From: CAWGGS01 sp046704745
GTDB lineage: Bacteria; Desulfobacterota; Desulfobulbia; Desulfobulbales; Desulfocapsaceae
Direction: 5' to 3'
Assembly: GCA_046704745.1 (NCBI GenBank)
Contig: JBJKRL010000087.1
Location: forward strand, 62,001-126,000
DNA: 64,000 nucleotides
This document shows, one piece after another, positions 9,276 to 17,448 of this stretch (position 1 is the first letter of the stretch; each line of letters starts with the position of its first letter). The notes beneath the pieces were generated by a model. The model saw only the letters and a program-made list of their open reading frames with translations, did no database searches and was not told where the DNA came from. Made by a program: the position numbers and the translations under genes.

Positions 9276-9706
9276 GACATCCTCCTTTTTTTAGTAGACT
9301 GAAATGTATGTCTTGATGAAACGTCCTGATTGGAAGGGAGAATAAAAAATTGAGAAAGGTCGGTCAACTGAAAAGCTGCCTTTACGGGTAAATGACTTCC
9401 GATAAATTCTTTACGCTACCCTCAGCCCGGATTTCTCATCAGTTCATCCGGCTCAAGGGCACCTCTCATGTATAACCTGTGATGCGGCAGGGACAATCTG
9501 AAGACAACCTGCAGAGGCAAGACGGAAAAAACATCACCATTGTGTTAGCTATAAAGAAAAACATAAGGCCGCACAAAAGCGGCCTTATGTGATAATTTTT
9601 AAGGTTACCTTGAAAAATACAGAGCAAAACGGTCGCTTAGCAGCCACTCTTTGCATGCGATAAGTAGAAATCGTGCATATGAACCGCTCCAACCGAATCC
9701 GCTCTC
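9276..9706. other. 431 bp intergenic region upstream of dctP
   Basis: No open frame that looks coding. It holds the presumed dctP promoter (not resolvable by eye), one copy of the dispersed motif AGCCCGGATTTCTCAT at 9424-9439, and directly after it a stretch (9441-9465, TTCATCCGGCTCAAG) related to the left arm of the inverted-repeat element at 39158-39286. A strong hairpin terminator lies at 9561-9600. Confidence 0.6.
9561..9600 (-). terminator. Rho-independent terminator of the DsrC-like gene (possibly bidirectional)
   Basis: A perfect 12 bp stem (ACATAAGGCCGC / GCGGCCTTATGT) with a six-base loop. On the minus strand it is followed by TTTTTCTTTAT, about 107 bases past the stop of the DsrC-like gene. 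On the plus strand it is followed by GATAATTTTT, so it may also stop read-through in the other direction. Confidence 0.85.
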
Positions 9707-10066
9707 TCAATAAAACGGATTGGCAAAAAAATGTTTCCCGTCGAAACTGGTAAAAAACACCTGGGGTGGTTTTGGCAACCCGGCAATCTTCCAGGCTTTC
9801 ATCGGATCGACGAACTCATCGGTGACACAGTGCGCCGACGGGGAATGGATTTTTTTGCATACATATTTGAGAATCGGGAACGAATGATTTTTTTGATAAT
9901 ACCCTCTTAAAAATTCAACAATTTCCCGCTTTGAAGCGGTAAGTTCTGGTATTCCTTCTCTTTTGGCTATCATCTCGGCGACATCCTCATCCCAGTCGCC
10001 CGGACTGCTCAAGAATCCATCGGAATCCACATCAATCATTTTATCTTTCAAGATCAGTTGTGCCAT
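9707..10066 (-). CDS. DsrC/TusE-superfamily protein lacking both C-terminal redox cysteines
   Basis: 119 residues from the ATG at 10066, chosen for its strong AAGGAGG six bases upstream. It is the right length and layout for DsrC/TusE: DSDGFLSSPGDWDEDVAEMIAKREGI near the N-terminus, LRGYYQKNHSFPILKYVCK in the middle, and the family tail element GLPKP at 96-100. In DsrC the tail carries two redox cysteines. Here the upstream one is Trp92 (KAWKIAGLPKP) and the ultimate one is missing, replaced by a Phe/Tyr-rich extension (QVFFTSFDGKHFFANPFY). The remaining cysteines are internal (C70, C80). It therefore cannot act as a DsrC trisulfide carrier; cysteine-less DsrC relatives are thought to be regulatory. 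It is a single gene with its own terminator. Confidence 0.85.
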   Translation of the reverse strand: MAQLILKDKMIDVDSDGFLSSPGDWDEDVAEMIAKREGIPELTASKREIVEFLRGYYQKNHSFPILKYVCKKIHSPSAHCVTDEFVDPMKAWKIAGLPKPPQVFFTSFDGKHFFANPFY

Positions 10067-10235
10067 GACACACCTCCTTGAGATCACTATAGCATAACGT
10101 AAATGTCAGGCATCTCTGCTGTCGACATCTTCACTTCGTCTCTGCAAAACCATCAATCAAACAGGAACCGTACATTTGAAATGACGAAGTATTCTGCTTC
10201 TTCTATCCTACACTGTAGTAATGCGCAGCCAAAAG

Positions 10236-11468
10236 TCAAAGGCCCAATTCGTTATCCAGGGTATCTACCCCCGCCAACTGAGGAAAAAGGCGTATCCAGA
10301 GAATAACCACCACAATCGTGCCGATTCCCCCTATGAGGACTGCCGGAACGGTCCCGAAGAAAGCGGCGGTTATGCCTGATTCGAATTCGCCCAGTTGATT
10401 GGAGGTTCCGATGAACATGGAGTTCACCGCACTGACCCTGCCACGCATCTCATCGGGTGTCCTTATCTGCACCAGCGAGTGGCGAATGACGACACTGATG
10501 ACATCCGCAGCACCCAGAACGGCCAGTGAGGCAAGGGAAAGGAAAAAGGAGGTCGAGACCGCAAAGACGAGCGTGGCTATGCCGAAGACGGCCACCGACC
10601 GGAACATTATCCTGCCGACACCGTGCTTCAGCGGACAGCGCGCCAGGTAAACGGACATAATCAACGCACCCACTGCCGGAGCCGAACGGAGGAGTCCCAA
10701 CCCCCAGGGACCGGTATGCAGAATATCCCGGGAATACACCGGCAGCAAGGCGGTGGCCCCGCCGAGCAGTACGGCGAAGAGGTCAAGCGATATGGCCCCT
10801 AGGATCACTTTTTTCCTTCTGATATAGGAAATGCCGGCAAAAATTGATGCGATACTGACCGGATCGTGTTTTACAAGTCGGCGTCTGATGCCGATCAAGC
10901 CGATAAAAACAGCGGCCAGCAGGTAGAGCATCGTCGCTGTCGCATAGACAGCCGTAGGTCCTGCCGTATAGAGAAATCCTCCCACGGCCGGTCCGACAAT
11001 AGTTGCCGTCTGCATGGCCGAGGACGCCCAGGCGGCAACCCGGGGAAAGTCCTCCACGGGAACCAACCCCGGCAGCAGAGCCTGGAGGGTGGGGCCTTCG
11101 AAGGCCCGGGCAGCTCCCACAATGAAGATGATAAGAAGAATGCTCTCTCGGCTTTGCCATCCGGACAAACTCGCCCATGCCAGTATACCGGAGGCAAGTC
11201 CTTCAATGATCTGACATATTCGGGCGATGTTGCGGCGATCATAACGATCGGCCACATGCCCCACCACAAGCGTTAGCAGAAACATGGGAAGAAACTGAGC
11301 CAGACCCACGAAACCCAGATCCATGGCGCTGGATGTGAGGGCATAGATCTGCCACCCAACTGCCACCCCCAGCATCTGGAAGGCCATAAAAGTTGCCAGG
11401 CGGGCGCAGAGAAAGAGGGCGACAGGTCTGTGACCCAAAACAACCGATGTCGAGGGAGAAAATTTCAT
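10236..11468 (-). CDS. Major facilitator superfamily transporter (EntS-like exporter)
   Basis: 410 residues with about twelve membrane helices. The loop 2-3 MFS signature is present as GHVADRYDRRNIARICQ. The overall pattern (ATFMAFQMLGVAVGWQIYALTSSAMDLGFVGLAQFLPMFLLTLVVGHVADR, then RGRVSAVNSMFIGTSNQLGEFESG) resembles the enterobactin-exporter/MFS_3 group. A role as a drug or small-molecule exporter in the inner membrane is inferred. The last gene of the minus-strand block 10.2-18.9 kb, separated from the acyl-CoA dehydrogenase by about 65 bases. Confidence 0.85.
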   Translation of the reverse strand: MKFSPSTSVVLGHRPVALFLCARLATFMAFQMLGVAVGWQIYALTSSAMDLGFVGLAQFLPMFLLTLVVGHVADRYDRRNIARICQIIEGLASGILAWASLSGWQSRESILLIIFIVGAARAFEGPTLQALLPGLVPVEDFPRVAAWASSAMQTATIVGPAVGGFLYTAGPTAVYATATMLYLLAAVFIGLIGIRRRLVKHDPVSIASIFAGISYIRRKKVILGAISLDLFAVLLGGATALLPVYSRDILHTGPWGLGLLRSAPAVGALIMSVYLARCPLKHGVGRIMFRSVAVFGIATLVFAVSTSFFLSLASLAVLGAADVISVVIRHSLVQIRTPDEMRGRVSAVNSMFIGTSNQLGEFESGITAAFFGTVPAVLIGGIGTIVVVILWIRLFPQLAGVDTLDNELGL

Positions 11469-11533
11469 ATCACATGCGCAAGTAAAATCCTATTCCGCGA
11501 CACCCTGTTGTAGACCCCTCCCGTCAGGCTGAA

Positions 11534-12751
11534 TCATCGGTACGGTACTGCCTCCTCGCCGATGAACTCGCGGGCGATGATCAACTTCTGAATGTGAAAG
11601 CCGCCTTCGGCTCCGACCAGATAGGACATAACTCCCTGCAGGGCAGAGCCCAGCGGGCATTCCTTGACGTAACTCGAAGCGCCCAGGTGGGTCATACAGT
11701 GCTGGACGATCTCAGCACCGATCTTGGGGGCGGTCATCTTGCAGATGGAGACCATCCGGCTTAGTTGCCTATGGGACATAAAATCCTTTTCCTTATACAG
11801 CGTATCGGCGCACCAGGCGGCATAGCGCAGGTACAACCGCAGCTGCTCCAGCCGGGCATGATCTTCGGCCAGCTCAAAAGAGATCCCCTCGAATTTGGCC
11901 AAAGGCCGGCCGAACATCACCCGCTCCTTCACATAATCCCGGGAGATCTCCAGCGCCCGCTCAGTCATCCCTACACAGGCTGAAGAGACCAATATCCGGG
12001 CCAGATTGAACCCTTCCATATTCAGATAAAAACCACGGTTCATCTGACCCAGGATATGATAATCAGGCACTTCAACTTCCTGATAATGCATGGTGCCGTT
12101 GGAGAGGCCGCGGCGACCTATCTCGTCCAAAACCGTATAGGTGGCTCCGGGGAGACGGGCCGGGACAAAGACCATGGTAAAGCCCTTGTGGCCTGCCTTG
12201 GGATCGGTCCGGACCAATGTGATATGCCCGCCCTGGCGGAGTTCGAACGACTCCCGGACACCGCTGATAAAGATCTTTTCACCGTTGATGACCAGTTTCT
12301 TGCCTTTTTTGACGGCCCGGGTCCGGATATTGGACACATCGGAACCGCCGCTTGGCTCGGTTGTGGCAATCCCCAGGAAATATTTACCTGTGGCGACCTT
12401 GGGTAAAATCTCTTGTTTCAACCTCTCGGTCCCGTGTTTGACGATAAGACCGCCCCACCCCATGCAGAGCAGGGCATAGACCGGCAGGGACATGCTCATA
12501 TCGGCCCGGGCCAGTTCATGAACCGCAAGTGTCGCATAGACCATCTCTTCTCCAACAGGTGCTGAGCCGCCGTACTCCTCAGGTATACTGATTGAAAAAA
12601 TGCCGATCTCGGCCATTTTTTCAAGAAGGCGATCGGGGATGACGCTCTGTTCACAATCGATCTGCCGGGAAAGCGGGACTATCTCCTTTTCACAAAACTC
12701 CCTTAGCGTCTGGCGAAACAGCCTCTGCTCCTGACTCAGCCTGAATTCCAT
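11534..12751 (-). CDS. Acyl-CoA dehydrogenase
   Basis: 405 residues from the ATG at 12751 (MEFRLSQEQRLFRQTLREF), with GGAGA upstream; a longer in-frame start at 12811 adds atypical sequence. The FAD-binding signature ATTEPSGGSDVSNIRTRA, the helix RALEISRDYVKERVMFGRPLAKFEGI and the C-terminal AEGGFHIQKLIIAREFIG, which keeps the glutamate at the usual catalytic-base position, identify a complete enzyme. It oxidises an acyl-CoA to the 2-enoyl-CoA and passes electrons to an electron-transfer flavoprotein. The chain-length or branched substrate is not determined and no etfAB is nearby. Confidence 0.92.
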   Translation of the reverse strand: MEFRLSQEQRLFRQTLREFCEKEIVPLSRQIDCEQSVIPDRLLEKMAEIGIFSISIPEEYGGSAPVGEEMVYATLAVHELARADMSMSLPVYALLCMGWGGLIVKHGTERLKQEILPKVATGKYFLGIATTEPSGGSDVSNIRTRAVKKGKKLVINGEKIFISGVRESFELRQGGHITLVRTDPKAGHKGFTMVFVPARLPGATYTVLDEIGRRGLSNGTMHYQEVEVPDYHILGQMNRGFYLNMEGFNLARILVSSACVGMTERALEISRDYVKERVMFGRPLAKFEGISFELAEDHARLEQLRLYLRYAAWCADTLYKEKDFMSHRQLSRMVSICKMTAPKIGAEIVQHCMTHLGASSYVKECPLGSALQGVMSYLVGAEGGFHIQKLIIAREFIGEEAVPYR

Positions 12752-12868
12752 TTCATGTCTCCATTGAAAAAGTAAAAGAGATGCCTGCCAAGGTTCGAAA
12801 ACAATGACCACTCGTTCTCATTGAAAGTATAGCATCGGAGTTGTGGCTTGAACAGGGTATCTCGGATA

Positions 12869-13942
12869 TTAGAACGACCTGAAGACGTCGCCCATATCCA
12901 TTACAGTCTCCAAAAGATAAAACTGGCGCAGGCCACGGTGCAGATTTTCGTCGGGTTTTTGGGTTCTGAAGTAGCGGTTGCCGTTTATATAATCGGTCAG
13001 GAAACGAAGGCCCAGCTCGAAGCAAAGCAAACAAACCGCTGCATGGATATATTCCTTGTCCCGGGCTGTTACAAACTGCCCCACCCCGGAATAATAGCCA
13101 TTCAGGATCTCCCTGGCCAAATCGATGCGAAAAGACACAGCCTCAGGATTCTCCCCTTTTTCTCCTGCCGGATTGCAGCACGAGCGCAGGCAATCGCCGA
13201 TATCGTAGAGAAGAAGCCCTGGACGAACTGTATCCAGATCGATCAGGCAGACCGCCTTTCCTGTTTTCCGATCAAAGAGGATATTATCGGTCTTGGGATC
13301 CCCATGGATAATACGGGAGACAAGCAGCCCCTTCTTCTCAGCCTGTCGCAAGCCGTCCATCCGGCTGCGATAACGTGCCACCGTTTCAAGACCATACCGG
13401 AGACCTGGTGAGTCCGGAACCAGGCGACAATCCTTGACGCGATCGAAATGGGCAAGATAGGTGGCAAGGACATGGAATCCCGGGAGGGTGTCGTGAAGGG
13501 CAGAGGAGGGCAGATCGGCCAGGAAACGATGAAAACGGCCGAGGGCAAGTCCAATCTGAACAGCCTGCTCGAAAGAGCTAATTGCGGAAAATGTCTCCAT
13601 TCCGTCAAGATAGCTCTGAGCCCGCCAGATACTGCCTTCGGCATCCTGAAAAAACGACCGACCGGAGGCGGTCGGGTGCAACTGGATATCCCGCCATTGG
13701 GGGCAGGCCTCAGGAGGTCTTTTGGCAAGATGGGAGGTCACCACCCGGAAATTTTCCACCACCCACTCCGGCCGGGGAAAGACCAGACCGTTGATCCGCT
13801 GCAGGACAAAGGACCGATCACCGCAACGAACCAGGTAGGTATCGTTGATATTGCCCTCCCCGAGATCCTCTATCTCGAACACCGAATCCCTTTCGATAAA
13901 GTTGTGGGCCGCAAGGATTGCAGAATCATGCCTCTTATCCAT
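12869..13942 (-). CDS. APH-fold phosphotransferase, N-acetylhexosamine-kinase-like
   Basis: 357 residues, similar in length to N-acetylhexosamine 1-kinases (NahK). The APH fold is shown by GEGNINDTYLV (nucleotide loop), SFVLQRINGLVF, the catalytic loop RIIHGDPKTDNILFD and the metal-binding IDLDTVRPG. An N-acetylhexosamine or another sugar is a plausible substrate given the adjacent glucokinase 27 bases downstream on the same strand; choline or antibiotic substrates are less likely but not excluded. Several C-terminal cysteines (GDCLRSCCNP, VCLLCFELG) are unusual. Confidence 0.8.
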   Translation of the reverse strand: MDKRHDSAILAAHNFIERDSVFEIEDLGEGNINDTYLVRCGDRSFVLQRINGLVFPRPEWVVENFRVVTSHLAKRPPEACPQWRDIQLHPTASGRSFFQDAEGSIWRAQSYLDGMETFSAISSFEQAVQIGLALGRFHRFLADLPSSALHDTLPGFHVLATYLAHFDRVKDCRLVPDSPGLRYGLETVARYRSRMDGLRQAEKKGLLVSRIIHGDPKTDNILFDRKTGKAVCLIDLDTVRPGLLLYDIGDCLRSCCNPAGEKGENPEAVSFRIDLAREILNGYYSGVGQFVTARDKEYIHAAVCLLCFELGLRFLTDYINGNRYFRTQKPDENLHRGLRQFYLLETVMDMGDVFRSF

Positions 13943-13969
13943 GGCTTTGGTATGTCTTAGGCAATTTCT

Positions 13970-14971
13970 TCAAAGAAATTCAAGGAAATACCGGCGTCCG
14001 AATACCGCCGCACCGCAAAGAACCGCATCGCGTTTTAAGACCAGCTTGACCGGGATCCTCGCCATCAGATGCGCCATCTTTTCCTTGCGGCCAAAGGCCT
14101 GGATGAAGGGTGCAAAAGAGAGCCTGCCGGCCAGCCGCGGGAGAAGACCGCCTCCTATGTAGAGGCCGCCCAAGGCATAGAGCTTCAGGGCAAGGTTGCC
14201 CGCCTCGCTGCCCAAAATCGACAAAAAAAGCTCGATGGTCCTTCCACAGAGAGGGCAAGAATCTTGGCTAACAGCCCCGTCAATGATTACCGGCGTCCGG
14301 TCCCTGACGGTATGAAGCTGTTGCCTGATCGCCTCTGTCTCAGCAATCTTACCTTGGTCTTTTAAGAAATCGTAGAGGGTGGGAATTCCCATGCCTGAAC
14401 AGAGCATCTCGTAGCTGACGGGTTTTAAATCCCTTTCAAGCCATGTTAAAAGCTCTCTCTGTTCGTCATCCACCGGAGCAAAATCTGCATGGCCGCCCTC
14501 TGAGCCTTTCGGGAGGAAGACGGATCCGGTCTCTATCAGGTAGCCTTCACCCAATCCGGTTCCGGGGGCGATTACTGCCTTGACCTCTTCTTTTTGCTCT
14601 TGCCCCTGTTGGAGTGTCTGCAAGTCAGCAGATTCAAGGGAAGTGAGTACTGCAGCAAGAGCCGTCATGTCATTGATCAGCTTGACCCGGACAAAGGCAA
14701 ATTTTTTTGCCAGGATCTGTTCATCCAGCGTCCAAGGGAGGTTGGTTATCTTTGCTCTTCCTTCATCTACCACACCGGCAACCCCGATGCAGGCAAAATC
14801 CGGACGTGCACCGGAACCTGCAAGATACTCCTTTAAAATCTCTTCTATGCCTGAATAACTCGCACAAGGGACCACGGAGCGCTGATCCGGTTCAAGGCCT
14901 TGTCCTCGCAGATCAAAGAGCGCCAGTTCCGCCTTGGTTCCACCGACATCAACGGCCAGCAAGGTTTTCAT
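13970..14971 (-). CDS. glk: Glucokinase (Glk family)
   Basis: 333 residues. The ATPase/hexokinase fold motifs are MKTLLAVDVGGTKAELALFD (phosphate 1), NDMTALAAV with the family Asp base, APGTGLGEGYLI, the GSEGGHADFAP substrate loop and GGLYIGGGLLPRLAG. This is the proteobacterial Glk type rather than ROK, since the ROK zinc motif is absent. It phosphorylates glucose to glucose-6-phosphate using ATP in the cytoplasm. It lies 14 bases after the NYN-domain gene and before the APH-fold kinase, all on the minus strand. Confidence 0.9.
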   Translation of the reverse strand: MKTLLAVDVGGTKAELALFDLRGQGLEPDQRSVVPCASYSGIEEILKEYLAGSGARPDFACIGVAGVVDEGRAKITNLPWTLDEQILAKKFAFVRVKLINDMTALAAVLTSLESADLQTLQQGQEQKEEVKAVIAPGTGLGEGYLIETGSVFLPKGSEGGHADFAPVDDEQRELLTWLERDLKPVSYEMLCSGMGIPTLYDFLKDQGKIAETEAIRQQLHTVRDRTPVIIDGAVSQDSCPLCGRTIELFLSILGSEAGNLALKLYALGGLYIGGGLLPRLAGRLSFAPFIQAFGRKEKMAHLMARIPVKLVLKRDAVLCGAAVFGRRYFLEFL

Positions 14972-14985
14972 GGTTGTAGATCGGA

Positions 14986-15750
14986 TCAGTCCTCTTCCAG
15001 AAGCCTGATCTCCGATGCCTCCGTTCGGTTGTTTTCCGGGTTGGTGACGATATTGAACTCAAAAATATTGGTCGAATCGAGGAACAGGCCGTCATTGGCA
15101 ACATTCGATTTGGAACAGTGAAAGAAGACACTTTCCGGAATCAGCCCTTCCTTTTTCATCGTATAGTAGCGCATGAAGCCGAATCCGCGCTCGGCATTGT
15201 AATTAATAGGGATACCACGCTGCCTGTTTTCTCCATGCGGAACATGCAGGGGCAACAGCCCCGGAACCAGAAAGCCGGAGAGGAAATTGTCCGCCACTTC
15301 CTTGAGATCGTTGCTGACGTTGTTAAAGGCGATAATCTCAACCCTGCAGCCCATGTTCTGTAAGGCAAGGACGAGCCTAATAAAGTCGCCGTCACCGGTG
15401 AGAAGGATAATGCGGTCAAGATTTCTGGCCTGCAACAGGGCATCGATGGCCAGATCCATATCCGCATTGGCCTTGGTGGTCAAAATGCCTTCATCATCGA
15501 CAAAGTGTTTGACATACTTCTTGATGACTTTGAAACCACACTGACGCAGCACATCGTGATAGCGGTACAGCTTCTGCCGGTATTCACTGTCTTCCTTGGT
15601 CCGGGTGCGGTCCTCAGCCAGGTAACAGTTGGCCCGCAGGAGTACCGACTTCCCCAGATTGGCCAGATCGACCAGCACATCATAGCGCATGCCGTAACCG
15701 CCGCTCAGCCTTATATTTTCTGCATCGACATAGATTCCTGTCTTCAACAT
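14986..15750 (-). CDS. NYN/LabA-type nuclease-fold protein with a cold-shock-like tail
   Basis: 254 residues. The N-terminal ~165 residues form a NYN (PIN-like) domain: GIYVDAENIRL with the first acidic residue, KANADMDLAIDAL and LLTGDGDFIRLVLALQNMG supply the acidic active-site set. The C-terminal part (RGIPINYNAERGFGFMRY ... ESVFFHCSK) resembles a cold-shock OB fold, with the FGFM/VFFH RNA-binding motifs. A ribonuclease or RNA-processing role is inferred from the two RNA-related domains. It sits 33 bases downstream of guaA on the same strand. Confidence 0.85.
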   Translation of the reverse strand: MLKTGIYVDAENIRLSGGYGMRYDVLVDLANLGKSVLLRANCYLAEDRTRTKEDSEYRQKLYRYHDVLRQCGFKVIKKYVKHFVDDEGILTTKANADMDLAIDALLQARNLDRIILLTGDGDFIRLVLALQNMGCRVEIIAFNNVSNDLKEVADNFLSGFLVPGLLPLHVPHGENRQRGIPINYNAERGFGFMRYYTMKKEGLIPESVFFHCSKSNVANDGLFLDSTNIFEFNIVTNPENNRTEASEIRLLEED

Positions 15751-15783
15751 CGCGTCATATCCCGGAAAGATTAGTTGAAGGTT

Positions 15784-17334
15784 TTACTCCCACTCAATAG
15801 TCGCCGGCGGCTTTGAGGAAATATCGTAGACTACCCGGTTGACACCCCTCACCTCGTTGATGATCCTGCTGGAGATAACCCCCAGAATCTCATACGGGAG
15901 CCTGGACCAGTCGGCGGTCATCGCATCCCTTGAGTCCACCGCCCGGATGGCGATCACATTTTCATACGTCCGGTTATCTCCCATAACACCTACGGTCTGA
16001 ATCGGCAGCAGCACGGCAAACGACTGCCACACCTTTCGGTACCAGCCGTTCTTTTTCATCTCTTCAAGGACAATGACATCGGCCTGACGCAGAATTGTAA
16101 GCCGCTCCCGGGTGATCTCGCCCATGATTCGGATACCAAGCCCCGGTCCAGGAAACGGCTGCCTGTAGACCGCTTCCTCCGGCAACCCTAGCTCCAGTCC
16201 CAATTGCCGGACCTCGTCCTTGAAAAGTTCACGCAGCGGCTCGATCAGCTTAAGCTTCATAACCTCCGGCAGCCCACCGACGTTATGATGCGATTTGATC
16301 GGGGCCTCGCCGCGAAACGAAACCGATTCGATCACGTCGGGATAGAGTGTTCCCTGGGCAAGATAGTCGACCTGACCGAGTTTATGGGCCTCTTCCTCAA
16401 ATATCTTGATAAAGCCGATCCCGATCCGTTTTCGTTTTATCTCAGGATCCATGACACCTTCAAGCTCTCCCAGGAAATAGCCGGTGGCGTCCACATCGAT
16501 TACGTTTAGTTTGCTCTTTTCCCGGAAAAAACGCAGAATCGATTCTGACTCTCCCGTACGCATCAGTCCGTTATTGACATGGATACAGGTCAACTGATCA
16601 CCTATGGCACGGTGGACTATGGCTGCAACCACCGAAGAATCCACTCCGCCGGAAAGGGCGCAGAGCACCTTGGAATCGCCGACCGTGGCCTTTATCGATT
16701 CCACTGCCGATTCAATGAATGAGTGCATGGTCCAATCAGGCTGGCAGCCACAGATACCGAAGATGAAATTCCTTAGAATATCGGCCCCGATCAGCGTATG
16801 GGCGACCTCCGGGTGGAACTGCACGGCCACAAAGGGTTTTTCCGTATGCCTGAGTGCCGCATAGGGAGAGTTGTCGCTCACAGCTGTGGCCTCAAAACCT
16901 TCCGGCACCACCTCCACCCGGTCTCCATGACTCATCCATACCTGATGGCGAGAATCGCCGGTTTCCAACCCGGCAAAGAGCCCTTCCGTATAGTGGATAG
17001 CCAGCTCTGCCTTGCCGAACTCGCGCTTGAGGGCCTTCTCAACCCTGCCTCCCAATTGCTGTATCATCAGCTGGGCACCGTAACAGATCCCAAGGATGGG
17101 CAGACCTAAGTTGAATATTTCGGGATCGGAGTGCGGTGCTCCCTGGTCATAGACCGAGCATGGACCGCCGGAAAGCACAAGACCGACCGGGTCCAGCTCC
17201 TTGATCCGCTCGAGGGAGAGCGAAAAGGGATGAATTTCGCAATACACCTTCTGCTCCCTAATCCGCCGGGCGATAAGCTGGGTTGTCTGGGAGCCGAAAT
17301 CAAGAATGATGATTTTTTGCCTTTGTATGTTCAT
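15784..17334 (-). CDS. guaA: GMP synthase (glutamine-hydrolysing)
   Basis: 516 residues from the ATG at 17334 (MNIQRQKIIILDFGSQ); the frame is open further upstream but that part is not GuaA-like. The class I amidotransferase domain has GICYGAQ with Cys84 and HPEVAHT with His174 and Glu176. The ATP-pyrophosphatase loop SGGVDSS is at 228-234, and the C-terminal dimerisation part contains PFPGPGLGIRIMGEITRERL. It converts XMP to GMP. It is downstream of guaB with a 114-base gap and no clear Shine-Dalgarno, a normal guaBA arrangement. Confidence 0.97.
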   Translation of the reverse strand: MNIQRQKIIILDFGSQTTQLIARRIREQKVYCEIHPFSLSLERIKELDPVGLVLSGGPCSVYDQGAPHSDPEIFNLGLPILGICYGAQLMIQQLGGRVEKALKREFGKAELAIHYTEGLFAGLETGDSRHQVWMSHGDRVEVVPEGFEATAVSDNSPYAALRHTEKPFVAVQFHPEVAHTLIGADILRNFIFGICGCQPDWTMHSFIESAVESIKATVGDSKVLCALSGGVDSSVVAAIVHRAIGDQLTCIHVNNGLMRTGESESILRFFREKSKLNVIDVDATGYFLGELEGVMDPEIKRKRIGIGFIKIFEEEAHKLGQVDYLAQGTLYPDVIESVSFRGEAPIKSHHNVGGLPEVMKLKLIEPLRELFKDEVRQLGLELGLPEEAVYRQPFPGPGLGIRIMGEITRERLTILRQADVIVLEEMKKNGWYRKVWQSFAVLLPIQTVGVMGDNRTYENVIAIRAVDSRDAMTADWSRLPYEILGVISSRIINEVRGVNRVVYDISSKPPATIEWE

Positions 17335-17448
17335 ATCAATTGAGAACCAATAAAAAAATCGTTTAAAGACCGGTCTGAAAATTTTCGCATAACAAAGAGA
17401 TTCAACCGGCAAGCGAGCCGACGAGACTTTGGGAAGGCAACTTTTCAG

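Noticed and set aside
12848..13411. Long plus-strand frame opposite the APH-fold kinase
   Set aside because: It is antisense to a clear phosphotransferase with all motifs, has no ribosome-binding site and reads as low-quality protein.
12869..13942. Aminoglycoside resistance kinase
   Set aside because: The APH fold is shared by many kinases; length, motif context and the glucokinase neighbour point to a sugar kinase, and there is no mobile or resistance context.
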